Positions 1 through 10,025 of a DNA stretch of 64,000 bases are shown here, one piece after another. The DNA lies in contig NC_060063.1 in assembly GCF_020283565.1 (NCBI RefSeq), forward strand, positions 26,218,777-26,282,776, given 5' to 3'. How positions within the stretch are numbered: position 1 is the stretch's first letter; every line of letters begins with the position of its first letter. The stretch comes from Trifolium pratense. Its lineage: Eukaryota > Streptophyta > Magnoliopsida > Fabales > Fabaceae. Below the pieces are notes generated by a model that searched no databases, was not told where the DNA came from, and saw nothing but the letters and a program-made list of their open reading frames with translations. The translations under genes and the position numbers were made by a program.

Positions 1-1901
1 TGTGGTATTCCGAATCTAGCTAGCACATTTCTTTTGAAGAAGCGCAGGACTCTGAGTGATGTGATGTCGGAGAGGGGTTCGGCTTCCACCCACTTCGTGA
101 AGTAGTCCACTGCTACTATTAGGTAGCGATTTTGATAAAGTCCTTTGGTAAAAGGACCAAGTAAGTCCATGCCCCACCAGGCGAAGGGCCAGGGGGAAGA
201 CAAAGATTTTAGTTCTCGAGGGGGAGCTAAGTGCATATCCCCATGCCTTTGGCATTTGTCACATTTTTTTACGTGGTCTTTGGCGTCATGTTGCATAGTA
301 GGCCAATAGTACCCTGCTCGTAGAGCTTTCCTGGCAAGTGACCTTCCTCCCAGGTGTTGGGCGTTAATGCCCTCATGGACTTCGCGCAGGATGTAATCTG
401 CTGTGTCCTCGTCCACACATTTTAGGAGAGGAATGGAAAATCCTCTCCTGTATAATTTTCCATCAAGGATGACATAGGAGCAGGCTCTTCGTCTGACTAT
501 AGCTACTTGTTTCTGGTCGTCAGGGAGAGTTCCGTGCTCGAGGAAGTTGTATACTGGAGTCATCCAGCAGTCTTTGTCGCCAATGACGTTTATGTCCACA
601 ACCTTGCTTGGTTTTTCTATGCTTGGTCGAGGGAGTATTTCTTGGATGACAGATTTGTTTCCGCCTTTCCTTTTTGTGCTTGCCAGCTTGGACAGGATAT
701 CTGCCCTTTTGTTATGCTCGCGGGGAACATGTAATATTTCAACAGAGTTGAACTTGGTGATTTTTTCCTTTACTAGCACTAGGTATTCAGAGAGGTTATC
801 ATTCTTGGTCTGATACTCTCCTAGCACCTGTGAGGCGACCAGTTGCGAATCTGTGTATATTTTTATCTCCTTGGCTTGCAAGTCCTCGGCCAAACGTAGT
901 CCAGCGAGGAATGCTTCATACTCTGCTTGGTTGTTTGAAGTTGGGAAGGATAGTGCTAGGGAGACCTCGATTAGTAAGCCATTCTCATTTTCAAGAATGA
1001 TGCCTGCACCTGCTCCTGTAGCGTTTGATGCTCCGTCTACAAAGATTGTCCATTTATCTGCTCCGTCCACTGTAGGGGAGGGGCTCGTCATCTCTGCGAC
1101 GAAGTCTGCTAGGACTTGGGCTTTTAGAGCTTTTCTGCTTTCGTAACGAATGTCGAATTCTGAGAGTTCGAGGGACCATTTGAGCATCCTGCCCGCCATA
1201 TCTGGTCGGCCAAGCAAAGACTTGACTGGTTGGTCTGTTCGGACCACAATTGTATGGGCTAAGAAATAATGTCTTAGTCTCCTCGCAGCATAAACTAGTG
1301 CAAGGGCTATTTTTTCAATTTGTTGGTATCTTAGTTCAGGACCCTGCAAGGCTTTACTCGTAAAGTATACTGGTTTCTGCCCTTCGTTTGTCTCACGAAT
1401 AAGAGCTGCACTTACAGCCTCTGAGGCGACGGAAAGGTACAGGTATAATACCTCCTCGTCACTTGGTCGTGAAAGGACAGGTGGCTCTGATAATGCCTTT
1501 TTCAGATGTTGGAGAGCTTGCTCGCATTCATCTGTCCATTCGAAGACTGCTTCTTTCTTTAGTAGTTTGAAAAAGGGGAGTGCATGTTGTGCTGATTTGG
1601 ATACAAATCTGGAAAGCGATGTTAGCATTCCATTAAGAGTTTGTATGGACTTCTTATCGCTCGGAGTGGGGAGCTCGGCAAAAGCTCTGCACTTGTCAGG
1701 GTTGGCTTCAATTCCTCGCTCGGTTAGGTAAAATCCCAGGAATTTACCTGCTCGGACCCCGAAGGTGCACTTCTCTGGGTTGAATCTCATGTTGCATTTC
1801 CTGGCCTGCTCGAACACCTTTCGAAGGTGCACGACATGGTCGAGTTCCTCGGGGGATTTTACGATCATGTCGTCCATGTATACCTCGAGCATGTCTCCTA
1901 T
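1..1901 (-). pseudogene. RT C-terminus, RNase H, second RNase H and integrase, separated from its start by one stop
   Basis: This continues the same reading frame past the TAA at 1902-1904 with no further stop down to position 3. It opens with the RT catalytic box (YMDD, about 1872-1883), then the RT thumb and RNase H, then a second RNase H-like domain (an MDGGSN-type start near 1040 and NNQAEYEAFLAGL near 900-940). The integrase zinc finger follows (HEG...H then KCDKCQRHG, about 240-400), then the catalytic core with its first Asp in VDYFTKWVEAE (Asp codon at 105-107). Being open for more than 630 codons after the stop argues for a single recent mutation rather than decay. It is labelled pseudogene only because it has no independent start. 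Confidence 0.88.
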
Positions 1902-4900
1902 TTATCCTCGGAAGACTTTGTTCATCATTCGCTGGTATGTAGCTCCTGCATTTTTGAGACCGAAGGGCATTACGTTGTAGTAATAGTTGCCCGACTCGGT
2001 CATGAAAGCTGTTTTTTCTCTATCTGCTACTGCCATTGGAATTTGGTTATAACCTGAATAAGCGTCCATAAAAGACAATAATTTAAAGCCAGAAGAATTA
2101 TCAACAAGTCTATCAATGCAAGGTAAGGGATAAGAGTCTTTAGGGCAGGCCCTGTTAAGATCGGTATAGTCGCAACACATCCTCCATTTTCCATTAGATT
2201 TTTTGACGAGTACAACGTTGGACAGCCAGGTTGTATACCTGGCCTCCGAAATAAAATTTGCCTCTAGGAGGTCTTTTACACATTTTTCTGCAGCCTCCGA
2301 TTTCTCAGGAGACTGCCTACGCCTACGTTGTACAATGGGAAGTGCAGTGGGATCAATAGTCAGCTGGTGACATGCTATGTTGGGGTCCAAGCCGGGCATC
2401 TCGGAAGCGTGCCAGGCGAACAGATCAGCATTTTCCTTCAAGCAGGCTTCAAGTTGCTTCCTAGCAAGTTCGGGGAGCCCGGTCCCAATCTTCGCTGCCC
2501 TGCTCGGGTCTTCTCCGAAGGGCATCAGCTCGAACTCGCCGTCTGGAACTGGACGACGGTGCTCTTGGCTTGCCTCGTCGTCTTCCTTCTTCTCCTTGCG
2601 GAGCTTCTTCTCATCTTTGTTTTCCTGTTTGGAAAAGCGGCTGTCGAGGTCAATGGAGCTGATTTCTGGCAAGGGCAGGGAAGTTGTTGCTTTGGACTTC
2701 TTGGACTCGGGGAGCTGCCCGATATATTCATTTCCTTTGGAGGATGCATTGAAGACTCTCCTTGCAGCTTCAATGTCTCCATGCAGTGTCGCAACTTGGC
2801 CTTTATGAGTATAATACTTCATCTTGAGGTGGGCGGTTGAAGGGACAGCCATTAAGTCAGCAATAGCTGTTCGGCCCAGGATGCACTGGTAGAGAGAAGG
2901 GCAGTCTACTACCAGGAATTTCACTTTGATAGTTTTTGCAGTTTCTTCAGAGCCAACGGTGACTAGCAGGTCTACATAGCCCCATGGCTTAGTTGTTGCT
3001 CCATTAAACCCGGAGAGATCAGATCCAAAGTAAGGAGTGAGGTAGGTTTCATCTAGTTGCAGAGTCTTGAAAAGTTGGGAATACATGATATCACAGGAGC
3101 TTCCTTGGTCGACCAGTACCCTGCGGACGTCCATATTTGCCATGTCCACTCTGATGAGCAGGGGTATCTGGGAGTTTGCAGTTCCACCGGGCAGCTCTTC
3201 CATATAGAAGGCTAAGGGCTTTGATTGCCCTTTCGGTTTATCCAAAGTTGCACTCAGGTTGGATGAGCCATATATCAATTCTTCAAATTTTCTCTTGATG
3301 GATCCCACAGTCTGTTTGTCAAAACCTCCACCAGAGATAACCATAGCTTGGGCAAGTGCGTCCCATTTGTTCAGTGTAGGAGCAACATAGGTGTCGTCCA
3401 AGTAGTTAGGGAAAAAGAAATCTTCAGGTCTGGAGATGGCAAGGGCAACTGGCTTGTGCCAGGATTTTTCTGGTGCAGCTTCTTCAGTGTTGCTGGTCTC
3501 AGCAGCTTCTGCCCGGGGAGCATTGCCCCTCTTCACGTATTGTTTGATTTGTCCATTTCTAATCAGAATTTCAATGGCGTCTTTTAATTGGATGCAGTCG
3601 TCAGTCAGATGGCCGTAACCTTTGTGGTACTTGCAGTACCTGCTCTTGTCTTGGCCAGGCTTTGTGGGTTGTTGTCTTGGAAATTTAATTCCTGCTTTAG
3701 TGAACTCAGCTGAGTTGCACTCTTTCCAAATTTCTTCCTGGGTTTTGCTAAGGGGAGTATAGTTGCTGAACGTGCTGGGAGGTCCACGGGGTTCCCTAGG
3801 CCTTTCGCCTCTTCGTCTTCCTCCTCCTCGGCTGGACTGTTCAGCATTTGAACGAGGAGCAGGTTGATTGTTTCCTGCTCGCCCATAACGGGCAGCATCT
3901 GCAGCTTGTTGCTCTTCATATTGGATGTAGGGTTGAGATTTGAGGAGGAGGTCGCTAAAGGTGCGCGGTTTTTCGATTCCAACGGCTTTTGCAAAGTCAG
4001 AATTTGGCCTAAGGCCCCTTTGGAGCAGGTATTTCTTCATATCATCAGTTGTTTCTACCTGGACGGCTTCTTTGTTGAACCTCTCTATGAAACTGCGGAG
4101 AGATTCATTATCAGCTTGGAAGATGGCATCCAGGACTGCCTCGGTTTTTGGTTGCTTGCGGGAAGCAGTGAAGTGCCTGCGGAATTGGTCGGACAGATCC
4201 ATCCATGAGGTTATGGAGCGAGGAGCTAGGCTGTGGTACCAAGCCATAGCTCCCTTTCTCAGAGTAGTTGGGAATATTCTGCATCTAATTGCTCCGCTGA
4301 CCCTTAAGAAGTTCAGGGTAGCATTGACTGATGCAATGTGTTCATCTGGGTCAGAAAGTCCATCATAAGCTGGGAGAGGAGGTGGTCGCTCACATCCCTT
4401 TGGAACGGGTGCTTGAAGTATGTCGTGAGATAAAGGGCAGCGGGGATCATCCTCGTCACTCTCATGTGAGTTTAGGGGAGGTGAGCCCTCACGATCAGGA
4501 GTTGGGCTCCTGGAGAATTGGTCAGTGTGATGGCTGCGGCTTACTGGCTGCCCTTGTTTGGTCATCAAGCTGAGTCCCTGGGGAGAATGACGACGAGGAG
4601 GTGTTCGGTCCACAATTTTTCCTTTTTTCACATTTGGAGAAGATATACCCTCGCGGGGAGGGGAGACATGGTCTCTTTTCTTGCCAGGCTGCTCAATCCT
4701 CTCAAGGGCAGGTCGTCGTTGCCTGACAGTTTCCTGACGAGGAGGGGATTGAGAAGTAGGAGTTCTCCTCGGGGGAGAGTTGTTCCTTGAGAGTCGCTGA
4801 TTCCTTTCCAAGCGATCTAGTCTCAGATTCTGCTCGTCCATTCGGCGATTCTGGCCTTGGAGGGCTTCGGTGGTTTGCTTTAGGGCAGCTATGAGTGCTG

Positions 4901-5162
4901 CTAGTTCAGCATTGGTAACTGAAGCAGTGGACAAGTCGATTTCTGCTGATTTGCCCTGCTCGGACTGAGGGCGCTTCCCTGCCTGCTTCTCAGTCAAGAC
5001 GACCAAGTCGCCGTCCTCAGAAGTCCAGGAAGTTTCCTGCCCGTCTCTAGGGTCAGACTCGGGGAGGGCCTGGAGGTCAATGATGAGAGCAGGAGACAGA
5101 CGGGGAGAAGATGGAGGAGCAGCGTCCTCAACGTCATTGTTGAAATGAGATGAACTGGCCAT
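1902..5162 (-). CDS. Gag-protease-RT (N-terminal) polyprotein of Tat retrotransposon
   Basis: The 1,086-residue frame starts at the first ATG downstream of the primer-binding site. Residues 1-240 are polar and Pro/Ser/Arg-rich. Residues about 255-420 resemble the retrotransposon Gag capsid domain (FRRHF, SLRSFIERFNKE). A CxxH...GHxxxxC knuckle (CKYHKGYGHLTDDC) is near residue 510. The protease active site (VDQGSS) is near residue 684. RT starts near 930, with WRMCCDYTDLN, YSGYNQI and the MPFGLKNAGATYQ block. The frame stops right after MMNKVFRG at a TAA (1902-1904), before the catalytic YMDD. A product ending there would have no active RT. Plus-strand open frames over this region are composition shadows. 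Confidence 0.93.
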   Translation of the reverse strand: MASSSHFNNDVEDAAPPSSPRLSPALIIDLQALPESDPRDGQETSWTSEDGDLVVLTEKQAGKRPQSEQGKSAEIDLSTASVTNAELAALIAALKQTTEALQGQNRRMDEQNLRLDRLERNQRLSRNNSPPRRTPTSQSPPRQETVRQRRPALERIEQPGKKRDHVSPPREGISSPNVKKGKIVDRTPPRRHSPQGLSLMTKQGQPVSRSHHTDQFSRSPTPDREGSPPLNSHESDEDDPRCPLSHDILQAPVPKGCERPPPLPAYDGLSDPDEHIASVNATLNFLRVSGAIRCRIFPTTLRKGAMAWYHSLAPRSITSWMDLSDQFRRHFTASRKQPKTEAVLDAIFQADNESLRSFIERFNKEAVQVETTDDMKKYLLQRGLRPNSDFAKAVGIEKPRTFSDLLLKSQPYIQYEEQQAADAARYGRAGNNQPAPRSNAEQSSRGGGRRRGERPREPRGPPSTFSNYTPLSKTQEEIWKECNSAEFTKAGIKFPRQQPTKPGQDKSRYCKYHKGYGHLTDDCIQLKDAIEILIRNGQIKQYVKRGNAPRAEAAETSNTEEAAPEKSWHKPVALAISRPEDFFFPNYLDDTYVAPTLNKWDALAQAMVISGGGFDKQTVGSIKRKFEELIYGSSNLSATLDKPKGQSKPLAFYMEELPGGTANSQIPLLIRVDMANMDVRRVLVDQGSSCDIMYSQLFKTLQLDETYLTPYFGSDLSGFNGATTKPWGYVDLLVTVGSEETAKTIKVKFLVVDCPSLYQCILGRTAIADLMAVPSTAHLKMKYYTHKGQVATLHGDIEAARRVFNASSKGNEYIGQLPESKKSKATTSLPLPEISSIDLDSRFSKQENKDEKKLRKEKKEDDEASQEHRRPVPDGEFELMPFGEDPSRAAKIGTGLPELARKQLEACLKENADLFAWHASEMPGLDPNIACHQLTIDPTALPIVQRRRRQSPEKSEAAEKCVKDLLEANFISEARYTTWLSNVVLVKKSNGKWRMCCDYTDLNRACPKDSYPLPCIDRLVDNSSGFKLLSFMDAYSGYNQIPMAVADREKTAFMTESGNYYYNVMPFGLKNAGATYQRMMNKVFRG

Positions 5163-5230
5163 GATGAAAAAGTGATTGATTGGTTTTGTTCTTTGGTTTA
5201 CTTGCTCGAAACAAAGAAGGGGAGAACTCA

Positions 5231-5250
5231 GATCCCCACAGTCGGCGCCA
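5231..5250 (-). other. Primer-binding site of the left retrotransposon
   Basis: Just inside the LTR the minus strand reads TGGCGCCGACTGTGGGGATC. A TGGCGCC start is what a tRNA 3' CCA end would pair with, and Tat-lineage elements commonly begin their PBS this way. Which tRNA primes it was not determined. It begins one base after the predicted LTR end. Confidence 0.7.
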
Positions 5251-5251
5251 C

Positions 5252-5706
5252 TGATCTTAACTGTTGATCAGAACAGGTAGAAGGCCAGCTGGAAGTCCGT
5301 TGAGCAGGTGATAGGCAGCAGGTCCGAGCAGATCATCCACGGAGGGGGGGGTTGTACCTGCAGGTGCTCCGATGCCTAAGTCAGTAAAGGTAGAGAGCAA
5401 AAGAGATACTAGAGAGAAGTTAGAGAGAGAGAGTAATTGTGATAATGAATAGTGTTCTACCTTGCTCTCCCACGAGGGAGAGTATTTATAGCCCCCAGCT
5501 CTGGGCCAAAGGTCCTCTTAGTGGGCTGGACTAGCCAAGGCCCATTAAGAGGGACTGCCAAGATATTACCCTTAGATAGTGGGTAGAGTAGTAATTTTAC
5601 CCTATCTTGGTGGAGAGGTTGTGTCATGCTGACATGGAGGTGGTTGGGCAAGCCATGTGGATTTTGTGAGGGTCTAGGTGGACTAGCATTAGTCTAGTCC
5701 AGAACA
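5252..5706 (-). repeat. 5' LTR of the left retrotransposon (about 455 bp)
   Basis: Bounded on the minus strand by TGTTCTGG... and ...AAGATCA directly before the primer-binding site. It contains a TATA box and a short GA-rich stretch (about 5400-5435). The inner edge is fixed by the PBS. The outer edge was chosen because it gives a TG..CA LTR and the flank then enters a different inverted-repeat unit. The partner LTR is outside the window. Confidence 0.65.
5484..5490 (-). promoter_or_regulatory. LTR TATA box
   Basis: On the minus strand the LTR reads GGGGGCTATAAATACTC here, a good plant TATA box roughly 220 bp inside the LTR, expected to start the genomic transcript shortly downstream. Confidence 0.6.
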
Positions 5707-6149
5707 CTATGTATCATAAAATAAGTGAGAGATTGGAGACACTAGAGAGAGACGCTAGAGAAACAAGTCAATGTCATAAAGAAACAACAACCTGTGAACG
5801 TGGTAGGGAGCCGTCAATTAGAAGAAATAGTAAAGATACAAAACAATAATCTAGTATCAAGGATTCTTAGAACCATGTTGAATTTGACACCATTCCCAAG
5901 GCAATTATTTTCTTTATTACAAAATTATCCTTACAGATTGTGTAATAAAAAAAATAATTACATTGGGAATGGCGTCAAATTCAACAGGTTGTAGGAATCT
6001 TTAATACTAGATTGTTGTCTCTTTCCTGTTTCTTCCGGTTGTCGGCTCCCTACACTTTCACACGTTGTCTCTTTATGTCATTGACTTGTTTCCTCTCTAG
6101 CTTCACTCTCTAGTTTCTCCAATCTCTCGCTCATTTTATGATACATAGC
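5707..6149. repeat. Long foldback (arms of about 210 bp) at the edge of the LTR element
   Basis: The left arm (5707-5922) and right arm (about 5940-6149) are near-perfect reverse complements, from CTATGTATCATAAAAT at the outside to AATAATTTTCTTT/AAAAAAAATAATT near the centre, with a loop under 20 bp. The LTR of the left retrotransposon ends exactly where the left arm starts. It could be a foldback transposon or an inverted duplication of the coding-like remnant to its right. Confidence 0.8.
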
Positions 6150-6352
6150 AAGAATAGTATCAACCGTCTTTTGTGTGGCGGGAGGAACTTGAGGTAGAAA
6201 TACGTCTTTAGTACATACCCTATAATTGAAAGCTCTAACACGCACAGAGTATTCTGAGAGATCACTTGGAGCCTGAAAAAATATGTCTTTACAACCACAG
6301 TATTCTATCTCTTCTTCACGTAAAGATTGTGTTAATGGCTCTTGACGTTGAT
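6078..6352 (-). pseudogene. Unrecognised coding-like remnant ending inside the foldback arm
   Basis: The minus strand is open for about 90 codons here, with natural-looking composition (for example EEEIEYCGCKDIFFQAPSDL), then TVDTILAMYHKMSERLEKLE, a coiled-coil-like tail, ending at a TGA at 6078-6080 inside the right arm of the foldback. A second short piece at about 6435-6540 (KVAHDIQNQHGDNVQRVMDK) lies in a different frame, next to plausible splice signals. I do not recognise the family. It may be a transposon-encoded protein or a gene fragment. No start codon or intact exon structure was found. Confidence 0.35.
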
Positions 6353-6549
6353 AGGCAGGAAAAATATGTTAATCATCACCATAATTAACAAGAGAATCTT
6401 ACATGTATGCAGAAAATTAATATTTGACTTACACATTTATCCATAACTCTTTGAACATTATCCCCATGTTGGTTTTGAATGTCATGAGCAACCTTCCAGC
6501 TTCTTTCAATACATATTTGCAATGTTCATGCCAACCACATAAGCTGCCT

Positions 6550-7480
6550 GCAAGACAAAAAGAGCTCATTACAAAATATATAACACAAATAGATTAACAT
6601 ATATAAAATTTTACAATTAGTTTGAGTTAGCATGTTACTTGTATTTCTTCCCAAACATTCTGTTTATAACTTGTATTTCTTTCTTCCCAAACATGCCAAT
6701 TTATGATCAAAACCCATGTTTCACAAGGACATAGGTGTAGGAAATAAATGGAGCTATATACATGTAAATAAATGGACCACAATTGACAGTATCGCCAATA
6801 AGAAAACATGTAATTACCTCTGTCCTAATGTCATTGCTGTTAGCTTTGTGAGTTTTTGGCATGCGGGTCTGTTGTTATTGGAGTTAAATACAGTTAAAAA
6901 TAATATTTTTCAGCCACTGAAGAGGTTACTGGGATGAGCCACTTAATAAAACAGTCCAGCTACAACTGTATCAGAGTCCTACTGCACGGGAGGATCAGTT
7001 CTAGAAATACACTATCGAATATGATACTAAAATCAGTGCACTATGATTTTAAGTCCATTCTAATATGGTGATGTGACCACCATTCAAATATGGTATTAAG
7101 ATCACTCTTTATTAATGGACAATGATCATTCTTATTTTGGAAAAACTATGATACTTTGATGACTCTTAAAATAAATTAATACTAATATTAGTATTACACA
7201 ATACATAAAATAAACTTCAATCTTCTCTCAACAATTAGGAACAAAAAATACGGTACTGAAAGCACTCTTAAATATAATTTTTGTTTGTTAAAACAACCCC
7301 ACTGCAAAGAGCCTCAAACATAAAATTTGCAAATGAAACACAAGTGATGATAGAGATATCCTTAACTATTATATCAATCAATAGTAATTAAAACGGTTCA
7401 TCTCTTAATAAAAAAATTCTCGTTGGGAATGAATGTAGAGGAAAGGCTAGCATCATGTGATTAATTAGGATATCATATAT
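6550..7480. other. Gene-free AT-rich stretch
   Basis: Only short chance reading frames and no recognisable domain, RNA gene or clear terminal repeats. Confidence 0.6.
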
Positions 7481-7483
7481 TTA

Positions 7484-7695
7484 GGGCTCGTTTGGCCCAG
7501 CTTTTTTTAGAGCTTATGCAAACAACTTATGCAATATAAATTAAGTCTTATGCTATTTTATAAGTTCACACTAGTGAAAATTGTAATTTTATAAGCTATT
7601 TTATCATAAACTAACTTGACAAACTTATAATAATATATAAAAATTGCATAAACTGTTTGCATAAGCTCTAAAAAAAAGCTGGGTCAAACGAGCCC
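7484..7695. mobile_element. Tourist-like (PIF/Harbinger) MITE
   Basis: A 212-bp element with long terminal inverted repeats beginning GGGCTCGTTTG, which match the reverse complement of the other end over about 40 bp with one or two mismatches. It is flanked by TTA direct repeats (7481-7483 and 7696-7698), the target duplication typical of PIF/Harbinger elements. No coding capacity. Confidence 0.85.
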
Positions 7696-7699
7696 TTAG

Positions 7700-8200
7700 A
7701 CTTATATCCCAAAATCAAAACTAGAAAAGCACCAGCCAAACTCTATAGTTTTCCATATAAAAATTAATTTAATCATTCTCATCATGTTAAGAATAATAAA
7801 TAGTATGGTACAAGATTAACATTTTGAATGACAAAATTCTCACTTACCTTATTAAGAAAAAGGTCTCGAATGCTCAAGCATATAAGGCGCTTGGTTGTTT
7901 ACTCTGCTACATATTGTTTTTCTTTTCACAGCCTCAAACTTGTGATATTCTTAAAACTAGGGTTTATCTTAAAACACTTAACACACATATATATATATAG
8001 CAAAAGAAAATAACTAATGAACATGTGCTTCTTTTTAATAGGAAGTAAAACTATCACCAACTGATTTCCTATAAAAATTGAAATCATCATGATGGGTGTG
8101 GTTATGGTGCATAAGCTCAAACTTATGCATCATGCATAGACTTGTTTCATACACTCAGCATATTTGCTTCCTACACCCAAAGTCAGCCCAAACCCAAAAT
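7700..8200. other. Gene-free AT-rich stretch
   Basis: No supported gene. A short palindromic motif based on cataagct/acttatg occurs near 8110-8140. Confidence 0.5.
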
Positions 8201-8211
8201 TAGGCAATCCA

Positions 8212-8420
8212 TTACTCGCGCGCCCCCCATATACTACCCCATTACTTGCGCGCCCCCCTTTTGCTTAGCTCACCGCCTAGTTTTTTTTCATTTTTCTCTA
8301 GATTTCTTGTGAGCCCCCCAATTTTTTTTTCCTCCCCTAGATTTCTAGCGCGCCCCCAATTTTTTTTCCCTCCTCCAAACTTCTAGCGCACCGCCCCAAA
8401 TTTCTAGCGCGCCCCCCGTT
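8212..8420. repeat. Cluster of GC-rich CGCGCCCCCC motifs in AT-rich DNA
   Basis: The motif TTTCTAGCGCGCCCCCC or variants (GCGCGCCCCCC, GTGAGCCCCCC, GCGCACCGCCCC) recurs seven or so times in about 200 bp, separated by T-rich tracts. The spacing is irregular (about 25-45 bp), so it is a degenerate tandem array. No reading frame accompanies it. Confidence 0.7.
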
Positions 8421-8791
8421 TTCAATTAAATAATAACTTTTGTTCCTTTGAAGTATATATTATAAAAATCCATTTTTAATTAATTTTCGTCATACACCCC
8501 CTCGAAGCCCAACATAATAACGAATGGTTCATGTATATATAAAGCATACTTGTCAAACATACAATTTAATTTTAAGTTTTATCAATCATAATCACAATAT
8601 AAATAAAATCTCATACATTAATTACATATATATATCGATTTTTCTATACAATAAAAAAATGATCGAATCCAATATCTCATGCATACTATCCAAAAAAAAC
8701 TCAACTAAACTAACCCTAATTGCTTTATATGATTTTTTGCTTTATGTAGCATGGTTTTGTAAAATGGTTATGTGATGTTTTACTTAATAAC

Positions 8792-9212
8792 AATGGTTTC
8801 AGTGTATAACATCTTGGCACTAATGCCCATATGAAACCATTTAACTAAAATAATGGTTTCAGTGTATAACGCTATGAAATCATTTAACTAGACTAATGGT
8901 TTCAGTGTATAACATCTTGAAACCAAATAACAAGACTAATGGTTTCAGTGTATAACGCTATGAAACCATTTAACTAGAATAATGGTTTCAGTGTATAACA
9001 GTATGAAACCATTTAAATTGACAAATGGTTTCAGTGTATAACATCTTGAAACCAATTAAAATGACTAATGGTTTCAGTGTATAAAATGCTAATATAAAAT
9101 CATTTAACTATAATAATGGTTTCGATGTATAACGCCATGAAACCATTTAACTAGACTAATGGTTTCAGTGTATAACGGTATGAAACCATTTTTGCTGTGG
9201 AATGGTTTCAAA
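8792..9212. repeat. 43-bp tandem array, each unit a palindrome
   Basis: Nine copies of a unit starting AATGGTTTCAGTGTATAAC begin at 8792, 8852, 8895, 8938, 8981, 9024, 9067, 9115 and 9158. The period is exactly 43 bp except for two longer spacings (60 and 48 bp). A tenth truncated start is near 9201. Each unit holds AATGGTTTCA and its reverse complement TGAAACCATT, so each can form a hairpin. The loop alternates between an ATCTTG type and a GCTA/AGTA type. Confidence 0.9.
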
Positions 9213-10020
9213 GAGTTGTTCTCCAAAAACATATTTAACCCTTAATAAAAATTGTGAAATAAATTTAAATTTTTAAGACGATATAAAACCGGAGAGAGTG
9301 AGGTATCCCCAAACATTCCAAATAATTCAAAATACCCTAAATAAAATTTTGGGAAAATTTTATTAATATCTGATATTTATAAAAGTATATTTACCTAATT
9401 TAATTAACTAAAAATAGTTAAAGGTCTCAGAAAAATACCTAACTGGTCCCAAAATTCCCAGAAAATTATTTACTATTTTTCTGTAAAAACAATAAAAAAA
9501 TTTGGAGTCTCCTTGGCAGAAACGTGACTGTTCATCATCTTCCTCACCCATTTTCTGCAGAAACGGGTCGCGACGACCCGGTTCGTCGACCCGGTTCGTT
9601 CTCCCTCAATAATCAACGAAACTTGACGTTCTTTATACCGTTGTGATCGTCGTTCGATTTTATGAATGTTTCCGGTATTAGTTTTCAAAATCGGTGATCG
9701 AATCGCATATAAAATGTGGCCAAAATTGAGCAAGCAAAAATAGAAAGTTCTTCAGTTATGATTATTACAGGTGTAAAATCATCTGATGGCTGTGAATGAC
9801 TTATGCACCATACATAAGAAAAGGCTTATACATATTAACTATTGCCCATACTACCATGCTCTACTATCTGATGTGCGACTCAAAATTTTATTTTTAATTC
9901 ACACAACATTGTGTTATTTGTTCCAACAGGGTCGCACTAATGTTTTCCACTAGAATCGCATTCATCATTAGTAGAAGTCATTCACCTGTAATAATAAAAT
10001 AATAAAAAAAGTTCACTCCT
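9213..10020. other. Gene-free stretch with a short CG-rich island
   Basis: Mostly AT-rich. Around 9565-9600 there is a CG-rich block with repeated GACCCGGTTCG motifs and a GTCGCGAC palindrome. ATTATTACAGGTG at about 9759 and its reverse complement at about 9984 might be ends of a small element, but no clear target duplication was seen. Confidence 0.45.
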
Positions 10021-10025
10021 AGAAA

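Larger units (their letters stand above)
1..5706 (-). mobile_element. Ty3/gypsy Tat-type LTR retrotransposon, 5' part
   Basis: Read on the minus strand the order is 5' LTR (about 5252-5706), primer-binding site, gag, protease, reverse transcriptase, RNase H, a second RNase H-like domain and integrase, running off the left edge. Integrase downstream of RT marks Ty3/gypsy, and the second RNase H-like domain is typical of the Tat lineage. The polyprotein frame is continuous from 5162 to the window edge except for one stop codon at 1902-1904, so the copy looks young. The 3' LTR lies outside the window, so LTR divergence and the full target duplication cannot be read. Confidence 0.93.

Noticed and set aside
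16..255. 79-codon minus-strand frame
   Set aside because: It is a shifted-frame shadow of integrase; the real frame (codons starting at multiples of three) is open across the same bases and shows the HHCC finger and VDYFTKW.
2328..2840. 170- and 143-codon plus-strand frames over the left gag-pol
   Set aside because: Antisense composition shadows of the gag-protease frame; no domain, no promoter, and they change frame with the sense codon pattern. Unlike the right element, no splice structure supports them.
8792..9212. CRISPR-like array
   Set aside because: Regular repeats, but the whole unit is repeated with no unique spacers, and the window is a plant nuclear genome.
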